64,000 nucleotides of DNA from Pararheinheimera marina (GTDB taxonomy: Bacteria > Pseudomonadota > Gammaproteobacteria > Enterobacterales > Alteromonadaceae). The stretch is from positions 315,885-379,884 of the forward strand of contig NZ_JBHSGB010000005.1 in the NCBI RefSeq assembly GCF_042654345.1, written 5' to 3'. Shown here in pieces: positions 24,129 through 34,019 of the stretch (positions are counted from its first letter, which is position 1; the number at the start of each line of letters is the position of its first letter). The translations under genes and the position numbers were made by a program. Under the pieces are notes generated by a model. The model was not told the DNA's origin, ran no database searches, and saw only the letters and a list, made by a program, of their open reading frames with translations.

Positions 24129-27100
24129 TTATTTCACAGGATCACAGTGATGGCTCAACAGCATCAGTTCACGCAGTGCCACCGAGAACTTGGCAAACTC
24201 GTGGCTCTTGGTGGTTTTGAACTCCGCCAGCATCAGGCGCCAGCGGGCCAATACGGCTTCGTGATCGCTGATCCACTGAGTGATCACCGCATCCGCGTCA
24301 CAACCGCCATTGCAGCTACGCACCACCACGGCCGACAAGGCACGTTGTTGCCAATCCAGCTCTTCACGGTAAGAAGCGCGGGCCAGCGCCTGCCAATGGT
24401 TGGTGACCGGCTGCTGAGTGATTTGCTCCAGGAACCAGTGCAGATCTAACCGATCGCCCAGCTTGAAGTAAATTTCCGCCGTCAGCAGCAGGTCGTTGTT
24501 TTCGGTCGCTGCAACCTGCGCAATGTCCATGATGGAGAACAGGCTGCTCAGTTGTGCCATATAACGTGCCAGGCTGGCTGGCACGCTCTTGTCAACCAGC
24601 TTCTCCGCATTGGCCGCAATTTGCTCAGCTTCAACCGGCGCCATCAGGCGTGGCAGATGTTCAGACACTGCCTGGTAAGCAGGCTTGAAGAACTCAACCG
24701 TCTGCTGAATATCCAGCGCTTTGTTACGGTGACGCAGGAACCAGCGTGTGGTGCGGCGCATGGTACGACGCAGTTGATGCAACAGACGAATTTGCACATC
24801 AGCGGCAATCTTGTTGTCCAAGTCTTCAATCTGTGCCAACACAGTTTCGGCATCAAACAAGTCGCGGGCAATGGCGTAACACAACGCGACTTCACCAATG
24901 GACGAGCCGGTCTCTTCCATCATACGGTGCGTGAAGTTCGCGCCCATATCGTTCACCAGCATATTAGCCAGTTTAGTGGCAATAATTTCGGCTTTCAGCG
25001 GGTGCGTTTCCATCTGCGCCGCAAACTGGTCTTGCAGCACTTGCGGGAAAGCTTTGAACAGGTGGCGCTTGAAGTAACTGTTCTCATAGATCTCAGGCAG
25101 CACCAGCCATTCTTTCAGTACCATTTTGCCGTAGGCGGTCAGAATAGACATTTCCGGACGTGTCAGGCCCTGACCTTTCGCCGTGCGTTCTGCCAGCGCA
25201 TCATCGGACGGCAGGAACTCCAGCTCGCGGTTCAGTTTGCCATCTTTTTCCAGTGCATGGATAAAGCGGGTATATTCCTTCATCTGCTCAGCGCCCAGCA
25301 CCATAGACACAGAAATACTCTGGGTCTGACGGTAACAGTCGTTGATCACAATGTCGGCCACGTCATTGGTCATGCTGTACAGCAGTTCGTTGCGCTGCTT
25401 CAGTGTCATATCGCCACTGGACACCAGCGCGTTCAGCAGGATCTTGATGTTCACTTCGTTATCTGAACAGTCCACACCACCCACGTTGTCGATAAAGTCA
25501 GTGTTAATGCGGCCACCATGCATGGCGTATTCGATACGGCCACGTTGGGTGGTGCCCAGGTTACCGCCTTCACCAATCATCCTGGCTTTGACTTCTTTTC
25601 CGTTGACCCGCACCGGTTCTGATGCACGGTCACCGACTTCGGCATGGCTTTCATCGGACGCTTTGACATAAGTGCCGATACCACCGTTCCAGATCAAGTC
25701 GACCTGCATCATCAGCGCCGCACGAATGAATTCATTCGGAGTCAGGCTGCTGGCGGTAGTGCCCAGCATTTCCTGCATCTGTGGCGTCAGCTTGATAGCC
25801 TTAGCACTACGCGAGAAAATACCACCGCCTTCAGAAATCAGCGACTTATCGTAATCATCCCAGGTCGAAGTCGGCAGGTTAAATAAACGCTGACGCTCAA
25901 CAAAGGATGTCGCCGACACCGGGTTCGGGTCGACAAAAATATGCATATGGTTAAAAGCAACCTGCAGACGAATGTGTTCAGACAGCAGCATACCGTTACC
26001 AAACACGTCACCGGCCATATCACCAATACCCACCACGGTAAAATCTGTGGTCTGGCAGTCAATGCCCACTTCGCGGAAGTGGCGTTTGACGGATTCCCAA
26101 CCACCGCGGGCGGTAATGCCCATGCCTTTGTGGTCGTAACCGTTCGAACCACCTGATGCAAAGGCGTCACCTAACCAGTGGTTGTATTCCAGTGAAATGC
26201 CGTTGGCAATATCCGAGAAGGTTGCAGTGCCTTTGTCGGCAGCAACCACCAGGTACGGGTCATCTTCATCCAGACGAACCACAGACTTCGGCGGCACAAT
26301 CTGGCCAGCGACTATATTGTCGGTCACATCCAGCAAACCACGGATAAAGGTGCGGTAGCAGCTCTTCCCTTCGTTCAGCCAGGCTTCGCGGCCACCCGTC
26401 GTTGGTAATTTCTTACAGACGAAACCACCTTTAGCACCAACCGGGACTATCACGGTGTTTTTCACTTGTTGGGCTTTTACCAGACCCAATACTTCGGTAC
26501 GGAAGTCTTCACGACGGTCAGACCAGCGCAGGCCACCGCGGGCAACCTTACCAAAGCGCAGGTGCACACCTTCTACTTTCGGTGAATAAACGAAAATTTC
26601 AAAGAATGGCAGAGGTAACGGCATGTCCGGAATTTGCGCCGGGCGCACTTTGAATGAAATATACGGCTTCTGTGAACCGTCTTCGGCGTTCTGGAAGTAG
26701 TTGGTGCGGACAATGGCCTGAATAATCGACAGGAAACGGCGGAAGATCCGGTCGTCGTCCAGGTTCGCTACCTGCTCCAGTTGCGCCAGAATTTCCGCTT
26801 CAATAACAGCAACCTGTTCAGCTGAAGCCGCCGCTGCCGGGTCAAACTTGCTGTTAAATAAAGTCACTAACAGTCGAGCCAACTGCGGGTAACGGGCAAA
26901 AGCTGACTCTACATAAGCCTGGCTGAAGGTACCGCCAATCTGGCGTTTGTACTTAGCAAAAGCACGCAGTAACGAGGCTTCACGGCCCGTCAGGCCAGAA
27001 CCCAGGATCAGACGGTTAAAGCCATCATCTTCCAGCTCGCTGTTCCAGACTTTGGCAAAGGAATCCTGGAAGGACACCTGCGCAGTTTCGAAGTCAGCCG

Positions 27101-28967
27101 GCATATCGCCATTCACTTCCATCGAGAAGTTTAAGATCCAGCTGACGCTGCCATCCGGGCAACGCACGGCATAAGGCGTTTCACCAATGACCCGCAGACC
27201 GAAGTTCTCCAGTATTGGTAACACGTCCGATAAATGGATTGGGTGATCTTTATGGAACAGGTTCAGACGCACCGCTTTGCTGTCGTCGCTCTCTTCCTGT
27301 GGTTTGTAGAACAGCATGTCCAGCTTGTGGTCATCGTTCAGTGCTTCCAGCTTCTGGATATCGACCAGCGCATCGTTTGGCAGCATTTCATCTTTGTACG
27401 CACGCGGGAAGGCATTCAGGTACTTGCGTGACAGCTCACGGCCACGGCCTTCGCCATAATGGGCCAGCAGGGCCGTTTCCAGTTTATCTTCCCAGGTACG
27501 GGCCGCTTCGACTAAATTACGTTCAATTTCTTTCACATTAAACTCGATACTGTTGTCGTTGATCCGGACAAAATAATGAGTCCGGGCCAAAACCGATTCA
27601 GAGAAGTAGGTGGTGAATTCAACCGGCTCAGTGCTGCCGAGCGATTGTGCCAGAATGGCCTGCGTGTCTTTGCGCAGTTGAGTGTTATAACGCTCACGTG
27701 GTACATAGACCATCGCCGAGACAAAACGACCAAAGGCATCTTTGCGCACAAACAAACGGGTCATGTCGCGTTCCTGCATTTGCAGTACACCGGTCGACAC
27801 GTCCAGCAAATCATCCACTGTTGCCTGGATCAGTTCATCGCGTGGGTAGGTTTCCAGAATATTCAGTAAGGCTTTGTAAGCATGGGTGCCGACGGCAAAA
27901 CCAGACTTGGCCATCACCTTCGCCATCTTGTTTTTCAGCAAAGGAATGTCGGCCGCGCTGTTGTTGTACAGCGTTGAGGAATACAAACCGATAAAGCGGT
28001 CTTCACCAATCACCTGGCCATTGGCATCAAACTTTTTCACACCGACATAATCGATGTACGCAGGCCGGTGCACTCTGGACTTATTATTGGTTTTGGTCAG
28101 GATCAGCAGTGATGAATTGAGCGCCTGCTTGCGAGCCTGCGCCGGTAATTCAGACAGCATCAAATCACGGGATACGGAACGGCGCATCAGGCCCATTGCG
28201 CCTTCATTGACGCCTTCAATCTTATGGTCGCCTTCAACGGCTTTGATGCGGTATTCGCGGTAGCCCAGGAAAGTGAAATTGTCTTTCACCATCCAGTTTA
28301 AAAATTCTAAGGTTTGATTCAGTTCTTCGCTGTCGCTGTGGCGGGCCTGCTGTGGTAGCCCGGCAATCACTTGTTTCAGTTTTTCCCGTACCGGACGCCA
28401 GTCCTGAACAGCGTGAGCAACGTCTTCCATCACCGACTGCAATTCAGCTTTCAGCGCGTCAATGGCCGCTTTGTCGGTCATCCGGTCAATTTCAATATGA
28501 AATACCGTTTGTTCCGAGGTGGCGTTGTCAATAGTGCCTAATTTGTGGAACTGAGTAATGTCGCCGTTTTCAGCACGAACCGTTTGCAATGGATAATGCA
28601 GCAACAGATGCGAGGTAATGGACTGACGGTTCAGCGCCATCCGCACAGAATCCACTAAAAACGGGCTGTCTTTCACCACTATTTCAACAATAGTGTGCCG
28701 GGATTCCCAGCCATGTTTGGCAATTTCTGGGTTGAACACCCGGATCAATGCTTTGTCATCGGTATGGCTGTTCAGACTCTGCCACAGACTCAGGGCAGCG
28801 CCGTACAAATCGCTGTCGTTACGACCGAATAAATCTTCGTGCGACATGTCGCCATACAGGGTAGATGCAAAGCTTTCCACCAGGTCGACCTGGTTTTTTA
28901 CTTTGGAACGGATCAGTTTACTTACGTTTTGGAGTAATACAGAGGGTTGACCGTCTATGAGAGCCAT
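24129..28967 (-). CDS. gdhB: NAD-specific glutamate dehydrogenase, large ~180 kDa type
   Basis: A catabolic NAD-dependent GDH that converts glutamate to 2-oxoglutarate and ammonium. The start is the ATG at 28967 (MALIDGQPSVLLQNVSKLIRSK), seven bases after AAGGA. A GTG at 29003 would add 12 residues. At 1612 residues it is the full L_180 size class: a long N-terminal regulatory region with ACT-like segments, a central catalytic domain (VARGGLRWSDRREDFRTEVLG; VPVGAKGGFVCKKLP with the Lys pair; VGIGDMAGDVFGNGMLLS for NAD), and a ~400-residue C-terminal helical region. It stands as a single-gene unit with its own terminator. In relatives this enzyme is allosterically controlled by amino acids such as arginine or aspartate; that is not readable here. 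Confidence 0.96.
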   Translation of the reverse strand: MALIDGQPSVLLQNVSKLIRSKVKNQVDLVESFASTLYGDMSHEDLFGRNDSDLYGAALSLWQSLNSHTDDKALIRVFNPEIAKHGWESRHTIVEIVVKDSPFLVDSVRMALNRQSITSHLLLHYPLQTVRAENGDITQFHKLGTIDNATSEQTVFHIEIDRMTDKAAIDALKAELQSVMEDVAHAVQDWRPVREKLKQVIAGLPQQARHSDSEELNQTLEFLNWMVKDNFTFLGYREYRIKAVEGDHKIEGVNEGAMGLMRRSVSRDLMLSELPAQARKQALNSSLLILTKTNNKSRVHRPAYIDYVGVKKFDANGQVIGEDRFIGLYSSTLYNNSAADIPLLKNKMAKVMAKSGFAVGTHAYKALLNILETYPRDELIQATVDDLLDVSTGVLQMQERDMTRLFVRKDAFGRFVSAMVYVPRERYNTQLRKDTQAILAQSLGSTEPVEFTTYFSESVLARTHYFVRINDNSIEFNVKEIERNLVEAARTWEDKLETALLAHYGEGRGRELSRKYLNAFPRAYKDEMLPNDALVDIQKLEALNDDHKLDMLFYKPQEESDDSKAVRLNLFHKDHPIHLSDVLPILENFGLRVIGETPYAVRCPDGSVSWILNFSMEVNGDMPADFETAQVSFQDSFAKVWNSELEDDGFNRLILGSGLTGREASLLRAFAKYKRQIGGTFSQAYVESAFARYPQLARLLVTLFNSKFDPAAAASAEQVAVIEAEILAQLEQVANLDDDRIFRRFLSIIQAIVRTNYFQNAEDGSQKPYISFKVRPAQIPDMPLPLPFFEIFVYSPKVEGVHLRFGKVARGGLRWSDRREDFRTEVLGLVKAQQVKNTVIVPVGAKGGFVCKKLPTTGGREAWLNEGKSCYRTFIRGLLDVTDNIVAGQIVPPKSVVRLDEDDPYLVVAADKGTATFSDIANGISLEYNHWLGDAFASGGSNGYDHKGMGITARGGWESVKRHFREVGIDCQTTDFTVVGIGDMAGDVFGNGMLLSEHIRLQVAFNHMHIFVDPNPVSATSFVERQRLFNLPTSTWDDYDKSLISEGGGIFSRSAKAIKLTPQMQEMLGTTASSLTPNEFIRAALMMQVDLIWNGGIGTYVKASDESHAEVGDRASEPVRVNGKEVKARMIGEGGNLGTTQRGRIEYAMHGGRINTDFIDNVGGVDCSDNEVNIKILLNALVSSGDMTLKQRNELLYSMTNDVADIVINDCYRQTQSISVSMVLGAEQMKEYTRFIHALEKDGKLNRELEFLPSDDALAERTAKGQGLTRPEMSILTAYGKMVLKEWLVLPEIYENSYFKRHLFKAFPQVLQDQFAAQMETHPLKAEIIATKLANMLVNDMGANFTHRMMEETGSSIGEVALCYAIARDLFDAETVLAQIEDLDNKIAADVQIRLLHQLRRTMRRTTRWFLRHRNKALDIQQTVEFFKPAYQAVSEHLPRLMAPVEAEQIAANAEKLVDKSVPASLARYMAQLSSLFSIMDIAQVAATENNDLLLTAEIYFKLGDRLDLHWFLEQITQQPVTNHWQALARASYREELDWQQRALSAVVVRSCNGGCDADAVITQWISDHEAVLARWRLMLAEFKTTKSHEFAKFSVALRELMLLSHHCDPVK

Positions 28968-29147
28968 TTTGTAGTCCTTGTTTGAAACCTCAGTGCCAAA
29001 CACCGGGTTTTCTTTACTTGCAGAGCGTGTCAGGTGCGAAGTTTATTGACTATTATCCGCCTTTTCGAGCTTTATTTATAGCTTTTGTGCTGGTTGGTCC
29101 AGCAAAGAAATTGCTGATTTGACAAAGTATTCATCTGCTTTAAATAG

Positions 29148-29169
29148 AAAATGGCCAAAAGGCCATTTT
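29148..29169 (-). terminator. Weak terminator of the RND permease operon
   Basis: AAAATGGCC-AAAA-GGCCATTTT hairpin, 36 bases after the stop of the minus-strand permease gene. The T-run is only four bases. Confidence 0.65.
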
Positions 29170-29204
29170 CGTGTTTAATCATGCAAAAAAATAATGATTA
29201 GATT

Positions 29205-31532
29205 TTAGTCGGCTGTTTTATTTTTGCGCCAGAACAACGCTGCGATTGCCGGTAATACCAACACAGCACCCAGCATATTCACCAGGAACATAAAGGTCAG
29301 CAGTATGCCCATATCCACCTGAAACTTCAGCGCAGAGAACACCCAGGTGCTGACACCTATGGCCAGAGTCAGGCCGGTGAACAACACGGCGCTGCCGGTT
29401 TCTTTTAACGCTGTAAAATAAGCCTGACGCAAAGAGGTACCATTTCTTAACAGCTGCGTCATATTCGACAGAATATAAATGCCGTAATCCACACCAATAC
29501 CTACACCTAACGCGATGACAGGCAAGGTGGACACTGTCAAACCTATTTGCAGATGTGTCATCAACGCGGTCGCCAATACCGACACCACATACAGAGGGAT
29601 AATCACCGCCACTGTGGCCCGAATGGAGCGGAAACTCAGCAGACACAGCAGCACCACGGCGCCATACACCCACCACATCATCGGAGTCTGTGCAGCAGAG
29701 ACCGCTTCGTTAGTGGCCGCCATCACGCCAACCGGGCCAGACGCCAGTTTAAACTTCAGTGTGTCAGTCTCCAGTTCAGCTCCCACCCGTTTGGCTTCAG
29801 CCACCACTTTTTCAATGGTCTCGGCTTTGTGATCCTGCAGGAACAACATCACTGGCATCACCGAACAATCGGTATTCAGTAACCCTGTGCTGGTTTCTAC
29901 CCGGCTGGACGCCTGCACCAGGCTTTCGGTGGTACGTGGTAACACCCGCCACTTCATATTGCCTTCGTTGTAGGCACCATTGATGACTTTGGACACTGAC
30001 GCCAGCGACACCGCAGACTGAACCCCTGGCACGTTTTCCATTTGCCATTGGAACTGGTCAATCCGCGCCATCACATCATGGAAAGTACAGCCGTTGGCCG
30101 GGGCTTCCACCATCACATTGATGTAATCTACCGAGATGGCATAGCGGTCAGTGATCAGAAAGGTATCCTGGTTATACACCGAGTCTTCATGCAAGGCCGG
30201 TGCTCCTGCGTGTAAGTCGCCAATCTTCAGCTGAGCACTTTGCTGCCAGCCGTAAGCAAAAAGCGCAGCGGTAACCGCCAGGATCACGGCGGCATATTTA
30301 GGCGTGGCGCAGGCCGACATCCGATGCCAGAACTGGTCAATACCAGGATGCGGCTGGCGAATTTTCTGCTGATAGCGGTCACTGAACTTCACATAGGACA
30401 TCAGGACCGGCAGCAAAAACAGATTGGTCAGGATAATGACCCCCACCCCTAAACTGGCGGCAATGGCCAGTTCACGGATCACACCGATATCGATAATCAG
30501 CAGAGTGAGGAAACCTACAGTGTCTGACAGCAGTGCCACACCGCCCGGAACCAGCAGCTTACGGAAACTGGCCTGAGCGGCTGCTTTTGCATCCATGCCG
30601 GCTGCGACAAACTTACCTGTGGCATTAATCATCTGTACGCCATGACTGACACCAATGGCGAACACCAGGAAAGGCACCAGAATCGACATCGGGTCTATGC
30701 CAAAACCTGCTGTACTGAGCAAACCCATTTGCCAGATCACTGCAATCAATGAACAGCTGATTGGCAATAAGGTCAGCATGACTGAACTGCTGAACAGGTA
30801 CACCATCACACTGGTAATGGCGATAGCAACGGCGAAAAACAGCAACACGCCTTTGGCACCGTCGGCCACGTCGCCGACCATTTTGGCAAAACCAATAATA
30901 TGGATGCTGGTTTTGTCGTCCTGGTACTGGCCACGCACTTGTTGCTCCAGCTCGGAAGCAAAAGCAATGGTGTCGAGTTTCTGCTGGGTATCCGGGTCTA
31001 CTTCGAGCAGCTGAGCGGTGATCATGGCGCAGCTAAAATCATCCGCCACCATCCGGCCGACAATGCCGGCTTTTTCGATATTGGCTTTGACTTCTGCCAG
31101 GCCTCTTTCGGTTGGCGCAAACTCTGCTGGGATCACCGGACCACCGGCAAAGCCATCTTCAACCACTTCGACAAAACGGGTCGACGGGCTGAATAAAGAT
31201 TTAACCAGGCTCCGGTCGACGCCCGGCAGGTAATACAGCTGGTCGTGCACTTTCTTGAAGGTCGTAAAAAAGTGTTCGTTAAAAATCGAACCACTGCTGT
31301 CACAGACCGACACCAGAATATTATTGGCCCCACCAAAATCTTTGGCGTGCTTCATATAGGTCTGCATGTAGCTGTGTTGCAGCGGGATATTTTTGGTAAA
31401 GGCCGCGTCCAGTTTGATCTGGCTGGCTTTGAATAACAACACCAGAGTGGCCAGCGCAAACAACAGGATCACAGCTAATCTGTGGCGGAATAACACCTGC
31501 TCACAACGGGTGACAATACTATTCAGACTCAT
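29205..31532 (-). CDS. RND/MMPL-superfamily exporter permease
   Basis: A 775-residue inner-membrane transporter with the MMPL/RND plan: one N-terminal helix (HRLAVILLFALATLVLLF), a periplasmic loop, five or six helices, then a repeat of the same pattern. Markers include FLVFAIGVSHGVQMINATG in the first half and VIALGVGIGVDYGIYILSNMTQLL in the second, the sterol-sensing-like helix segment of hydrophobe exporters such as HpnN. Cargo is unknown; the family exports lipids and other hydrophobic molecules. It is coupled to the YCF48 gene by a 4-base ATGA overlap and lies downstream of DUF1329 and DUF1302 genes, which suggests one envelope-spanning system. Confidence 0.88.
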   Translation of the reverse strand: MSLNSIVTRCEQVLFRHRLAVILLFALATLVLLFKASQIKLDAAFTKNIPLQHSYMQTYMKHAKDFGGANNILVSVCDSSGSIFNEHFFTTFKKVHDQLYYLPGVDRSLVKSLFSPSTRFVEVVEDGFAGGPVIPAEFAPTERGLAEVKANIEKAGIVGRMVADDFSCAMITAQLLEVDPDTQQKLDTIAFASELEQQVRGQYQDDKTSIHIIGFAKMVGDVADGAKGVLLFFAVAIAITSVMVYLFSSSVMLTLLPISCSLIAVIWQMGLLSTAGFGIDPMSILVPFLVFAIGVSHGVQMINATGKFVAAGMDAKAAAQASFRKLLVPGGVALLSDTVGFLTLLIIDIGVIRELAIAASLGVGVIILTNLFLLPVLMSYVKFSDRYQQKIRQPHPGIDQFWHRMSACATPKYAAVILAVTAALFAYGWQQSAQLKIGDLHAGAPALHEDSVYNQDTFLITDRYAISVDYINVMVEAPANGCTFHDVMARIDQFQWQMENVPGVQSAVSLASVSKVINGAYNEGNMKWRVLPRTTESLVQASSRVETSTGLLNTDCSVMPVMLFLQDHKAETIEKVVAEAKRVGAELETDTLKFKLASGPVGVMAATNEAVSAAQTPMMWWVYGAVVLLCLLSFRSIRATVAVIIPLYVVSVLATALMTHLQIGLTVSTLPVIALGVGIGVDYGIYILSNMTQLLRNGTSLRQAYFTALKETGSAVLFTGLTLAIGVSTWVFSALKFQVDMGILLTFMFLVNMLGAVLVLPAIAALFWRKNKTAD

Positions 31533-32563
31533 AAGGCTTGGTCTTCTTTAAGAGGGGTAAAACGCACACCGGCTTCAGTCACCTGCACCAGCTGCTGTCC
31601 AATCACCAGCGCATTGAGGATAGCTTTGCTGTCTTCGGTCGCCACTTTGCTGAACGTCAGTCCATCGTCAATGCTTTTTAATAAAGTGCCGGCGTTACCG
31701 GTCAGGTACAAGCTGCCGTCATCAGCAGAAAAAGCGCTGTTCAGCGTCGCTTCGGATGGTAAGGCAATGGCCTGCCAGTTCTGACCTTCATCAGTGCTGC
31801 GAAACGCGTGGCCCCGCAAGCCGACAGCTATCAGGCTCCCCTTGAGCGATTTAGTCAAACCAAACAAGGAACCATTATAAAACTCGCTCTGACGCACCCA
31901 GCTTTTGCCGAAGTCCGTGCTGGTGGCAAAAAAGCCCGCTTCGCCGACCAGATACAAAGTGCCCTGATGCATATACAGCCGGTTAAAATGAGGCAATATA
32001 GACGCCTTCTCAGCTTCATAGCCTTCAGGGTCTGTTTCTTTTAACTCCTGCAAAAACTCACGATCTTCATCCCCAACCAGCTCTTCATGAAACTCCGCCA
32101 GCCAGCTCTTACCGGCGTCTGTGGTGCGGAAAAACATGCCGTAGGCCCCCACCGCAATGCCATGGCTTGGGCTTTCAAACAAAATGTCGAACAGTGGTTT
32201 GTCGGTTTCAGGTTTGAATTGCTGCAGCGACCAGTGGTGGCCACCATCGTCGGTCGCAATAATGCTGGCGTCATGCCCAACCGCCCAACCATGCTTCTGG
32301 TCGGCAAAATACACCGAGGTTAATAAGCTTTGAACCGGCGTCACCGCCTGTGTCCAGTCGGTGCCAGTTTGGCTGGTCAGCACATGGCCACGGTCGCCCA
32401 CTGCCACATACAACTGATCAGAAACCTTGACCAGATCCGTCAGAAGGGTGTGCTGCGCCAACGGCAGCTGATACGCAGGTTGAGCTTCGACTATAGGTTC
32501 GGCAACTGCGGCCTGTACGGACAGACTCATTACAACTGCAAGGGAGAATGTTGTTAACTTCAT
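31529..32563 (-). CDS. Periplasmic YCF48-type beta-propeller protein
   Basis: A 344-residue protein with a signal peptide (MKLTTFSLAVVMSLSVQAAVA) followed by repeats of the BNR/YCF48 type. W-containing blades recur: HGWAVGHDASIIATDDGGHHWSLQ, HGIAVGAYGMFFRTTDAGKSWLAE, and further SFDFGKSWVRQ- and STDEGQNWQAI-like units. In photosynthetic organisms YCF48 assists photosystem II assembly; in heterotrophs such proteins are scaffold-like and uncharacterised. The start is ATG 32563; a GTG at 32575 is also in frame. The pairing with an RND permease is common in marine gammaproteobacteria, to my knowledge, but its role is not defined. Confidence 0.85.
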   Translation of the reverse strand: MKLTTFSLAVVMSLSVQAAVAEPIVEAQPAYQLPLAQHTLLTDLVKVSDQLYVAVGDRGHVLTSQTGTDWTQAVTPVQSLLTSVYFADQKHGWAVGHDASIIATDDGGHHWSLQQFKPETDKPLFDILFESPSHGIAVGAYGMFFRTTDAGKSWLAEFHEELVGDEDREFLQELKETDPEGYEAEKASILPHFNRLYMHQGTLYLVGEAGFFATSTDFGKSWVRQSEFYNGSLFGLTKSLKGSLIAVGLRGHAFRSTDEGQNWQAIALPSEATLNSAFSADDGSLYLTGNAGTLLKSIDDGLTFSKVATEDSKAILNALVIGQQLVQVTEAGVRFTPLKEDQAL

Positions 32564-32596
32564 TAGAGTTTTCACTCAGTATTTGTTCTGAAACAA

Positions 32597-32622
32597 AAAC
32601 GGTTGGCCCAAGCCAACCGTTT
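32597..32622 (-). terminator. Internal terminator between DUF1329 and YCF48 genes
   Basis: A perfect 11-bp stem (AAACGGTTGGC with GCCAACCGTTT) followed on the minus strand by TTTTGTTT. It lies 17 bases after the DUF1329 stop and before the YCF48 start, so it should reduce transcription of the downstream permease pair. Confidence 0.85.
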
Positions 32623-32638
32623 CTCTTGCGGCTCCGGT

Positions 32639-34000
32639 TTAACGGGTGCCTTCGCGGCGCAGAGCGGCCGGCGTAAAGTCGTTGTCAGTCAGTTTGACAC
32701 CGAAGTCGTACATCTTGTCTTCGTTGTCCAGACCAATCGCCAGGTAACGGCGGGTGTTCAGGTCGTGGTAAACCTCTAACGTACTCCAGTGTGTTGGCAC
32801 TTCGTAGTAGTTCAGACCATGGGCAACCGCAACACGGTACAGTTCACCACGGTTGTCGTACAGGTCGGCCACATGGATTTGCCAGCTGTCTTCGTCAATA
32901 AAGAATACCCGTTTGCCATACACATGGCTGGTGCCCTGCTTCAGTGTGGCTTCTACTTTCCAAACCCGGTGTTTCTCCCAGCGTACATACTCTGGGTTGA
33001 TATGACCAGGTTTGATCAGATCGGCATATTTCACTGTGTCGCTGTGCAGCTTGTAGCTGTTGTACGGGATCAGTAATTCCTGCTTACCGACTAACTTCCA
33101 GTCATAGCGGTTTGGAGAGCCGTTAAACATATCAAAGTCATCTGTGGTACGCAGGCCGTCAGACGCTGTACCTGGCGCATCGTAAGCCACGTTTGGCGCA
33201 CGACGGACCCGGCGCTGACCTGTGTTGTAGGTCCATGCCTGACGAGGGGTTTTAATCTGATCCATGGTTTCATGCACCAACAGCGCCGTACCGGCCAGAC
33301 GGGCTGGTGTCGTCACTGCCTGTTTGAAGCGGAACAGAATGTTTTCTTTTTGCAGCGCGTCCACTGTTGCGTCCGGTGCAGAGTACTTAAACATGATCTG
33401 CTCATCGAAACCTATAGTCACGAAGTCGCCAGAGGCTGTTGGCGCTACCTGGCCGCCGTTACGGCTGGCTGCCACGCCGCGGTAACGCAGTAAGTGGTTC
33501 CAAATCGCTTCCAGACCATTTTGTGGCACTGGGAATGGAATACCAATGGCTGCATTCACGATACCGTTACCGCCTTCCACCAACTCGGCATTCGGGGCGA
33601 TTTTTTTGGTGGCATCATACACATACTGTGGGAAAGAGGCCGTACGGCGGGTTTGGTACACATTCATTTTGTAGCTGTCTGGGTAGCTTTCGAACAGGCG
33701 GATCTGGCCTGGGCTCAGTAAAGCTTTGTACTGATCCAAATTGGCTTTCGTAATGGTATACAGCACTTTGTCGCCAGAGAATGGGTCCTGATGGTGATCG
33801 CCCACTTTGTAACCAGCCGGTGGCGTTTTAATACCACCATCCCACGCCGGGATACTGCCATCGGCATTACCGGCTTTTTCTGCACCCAGCGGAGTCAGAT
33901 CGGCGCCTAAACGGGCGACCTGATCCGCAGGAATTTTTGCCATTGCGCCACAGCTCAGTACGAGCGCTATGGTCGACGCGACCAGGGTGATTTTTTTCAT
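32639..34000 (-). CDS. DUF1329 family secreted protein
   Basis: A 453-residue protein starting at ATG 34000 (MKKITLVASTIALVLSCGAMA); the open frame extends 17 codons upstream into the DUF1302 gene. It has a signal peptide, then KIPADQVARLGADLTPLGAEKAGNADGSIPAWDGGI, the hallmark N-terminus of DUF1329. Further marks are RYRGVAASRNGGQ, AWTYNTGQRRVRRAPNVAYD and DFDMFNGSPNRYDWKLVGKQELLIPYNS. The family is related to the LolA/LolB-like lipoprotein-sorting fold and is almost always next to DUF1302. A periplasmic lipid-carrier role is inferred, not shown. Confidence 0.9.
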   Translation of the reverse strand: MKKITLVASTIALVLSCGAMAKIPADQVARLGADLTPLGAEKAGNADGSIPAWDGGIKTPPAGYKVGDHHQDPFSGDKVLYTITKANLDQYKALLSPGQIRLFESYPDSYKMNVYQTRRTASFPQYVYDATKKIAPNAELVEGGNGIVNAAIGIPFPVPQNGLEAIWNHLLRYRGVAASRNGGQVAPTASGDFVTIGFDEQIMFKYSAPDATVDALQKENILFRFKQAVTTPARLAGTALLVHETMDQIKTPRQAWTYNTGQRRVRRAPNVAYDAPGTASDGLRTTDDFDMFNGSPNRYDWKLVGKQELLIPYNSYKLHSDTVKYADLIKPGHINPEYVRWEKHRVWKVEATLKQGTSHVYGKRVFFIDEDSWQIHVADLYDNRGELYRVAVAHGLNYYEVPTHWSTLEVYHDLNTRRYLAIGLDNEDKMYDFGVKLTDNDFTPAALRREGTR

Positions 34001-34019
34001 AGGTTTATATCCCCGTCCC

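Noticed and set aside
24552..25466. 304-codon plus-strand open frame inside the glutamate dehydrogenase gene
   Set aside because: Antisense shadow of a clear 1612-residue enzyme; His/Gln-rich composition is typical of reverse-strand translation.
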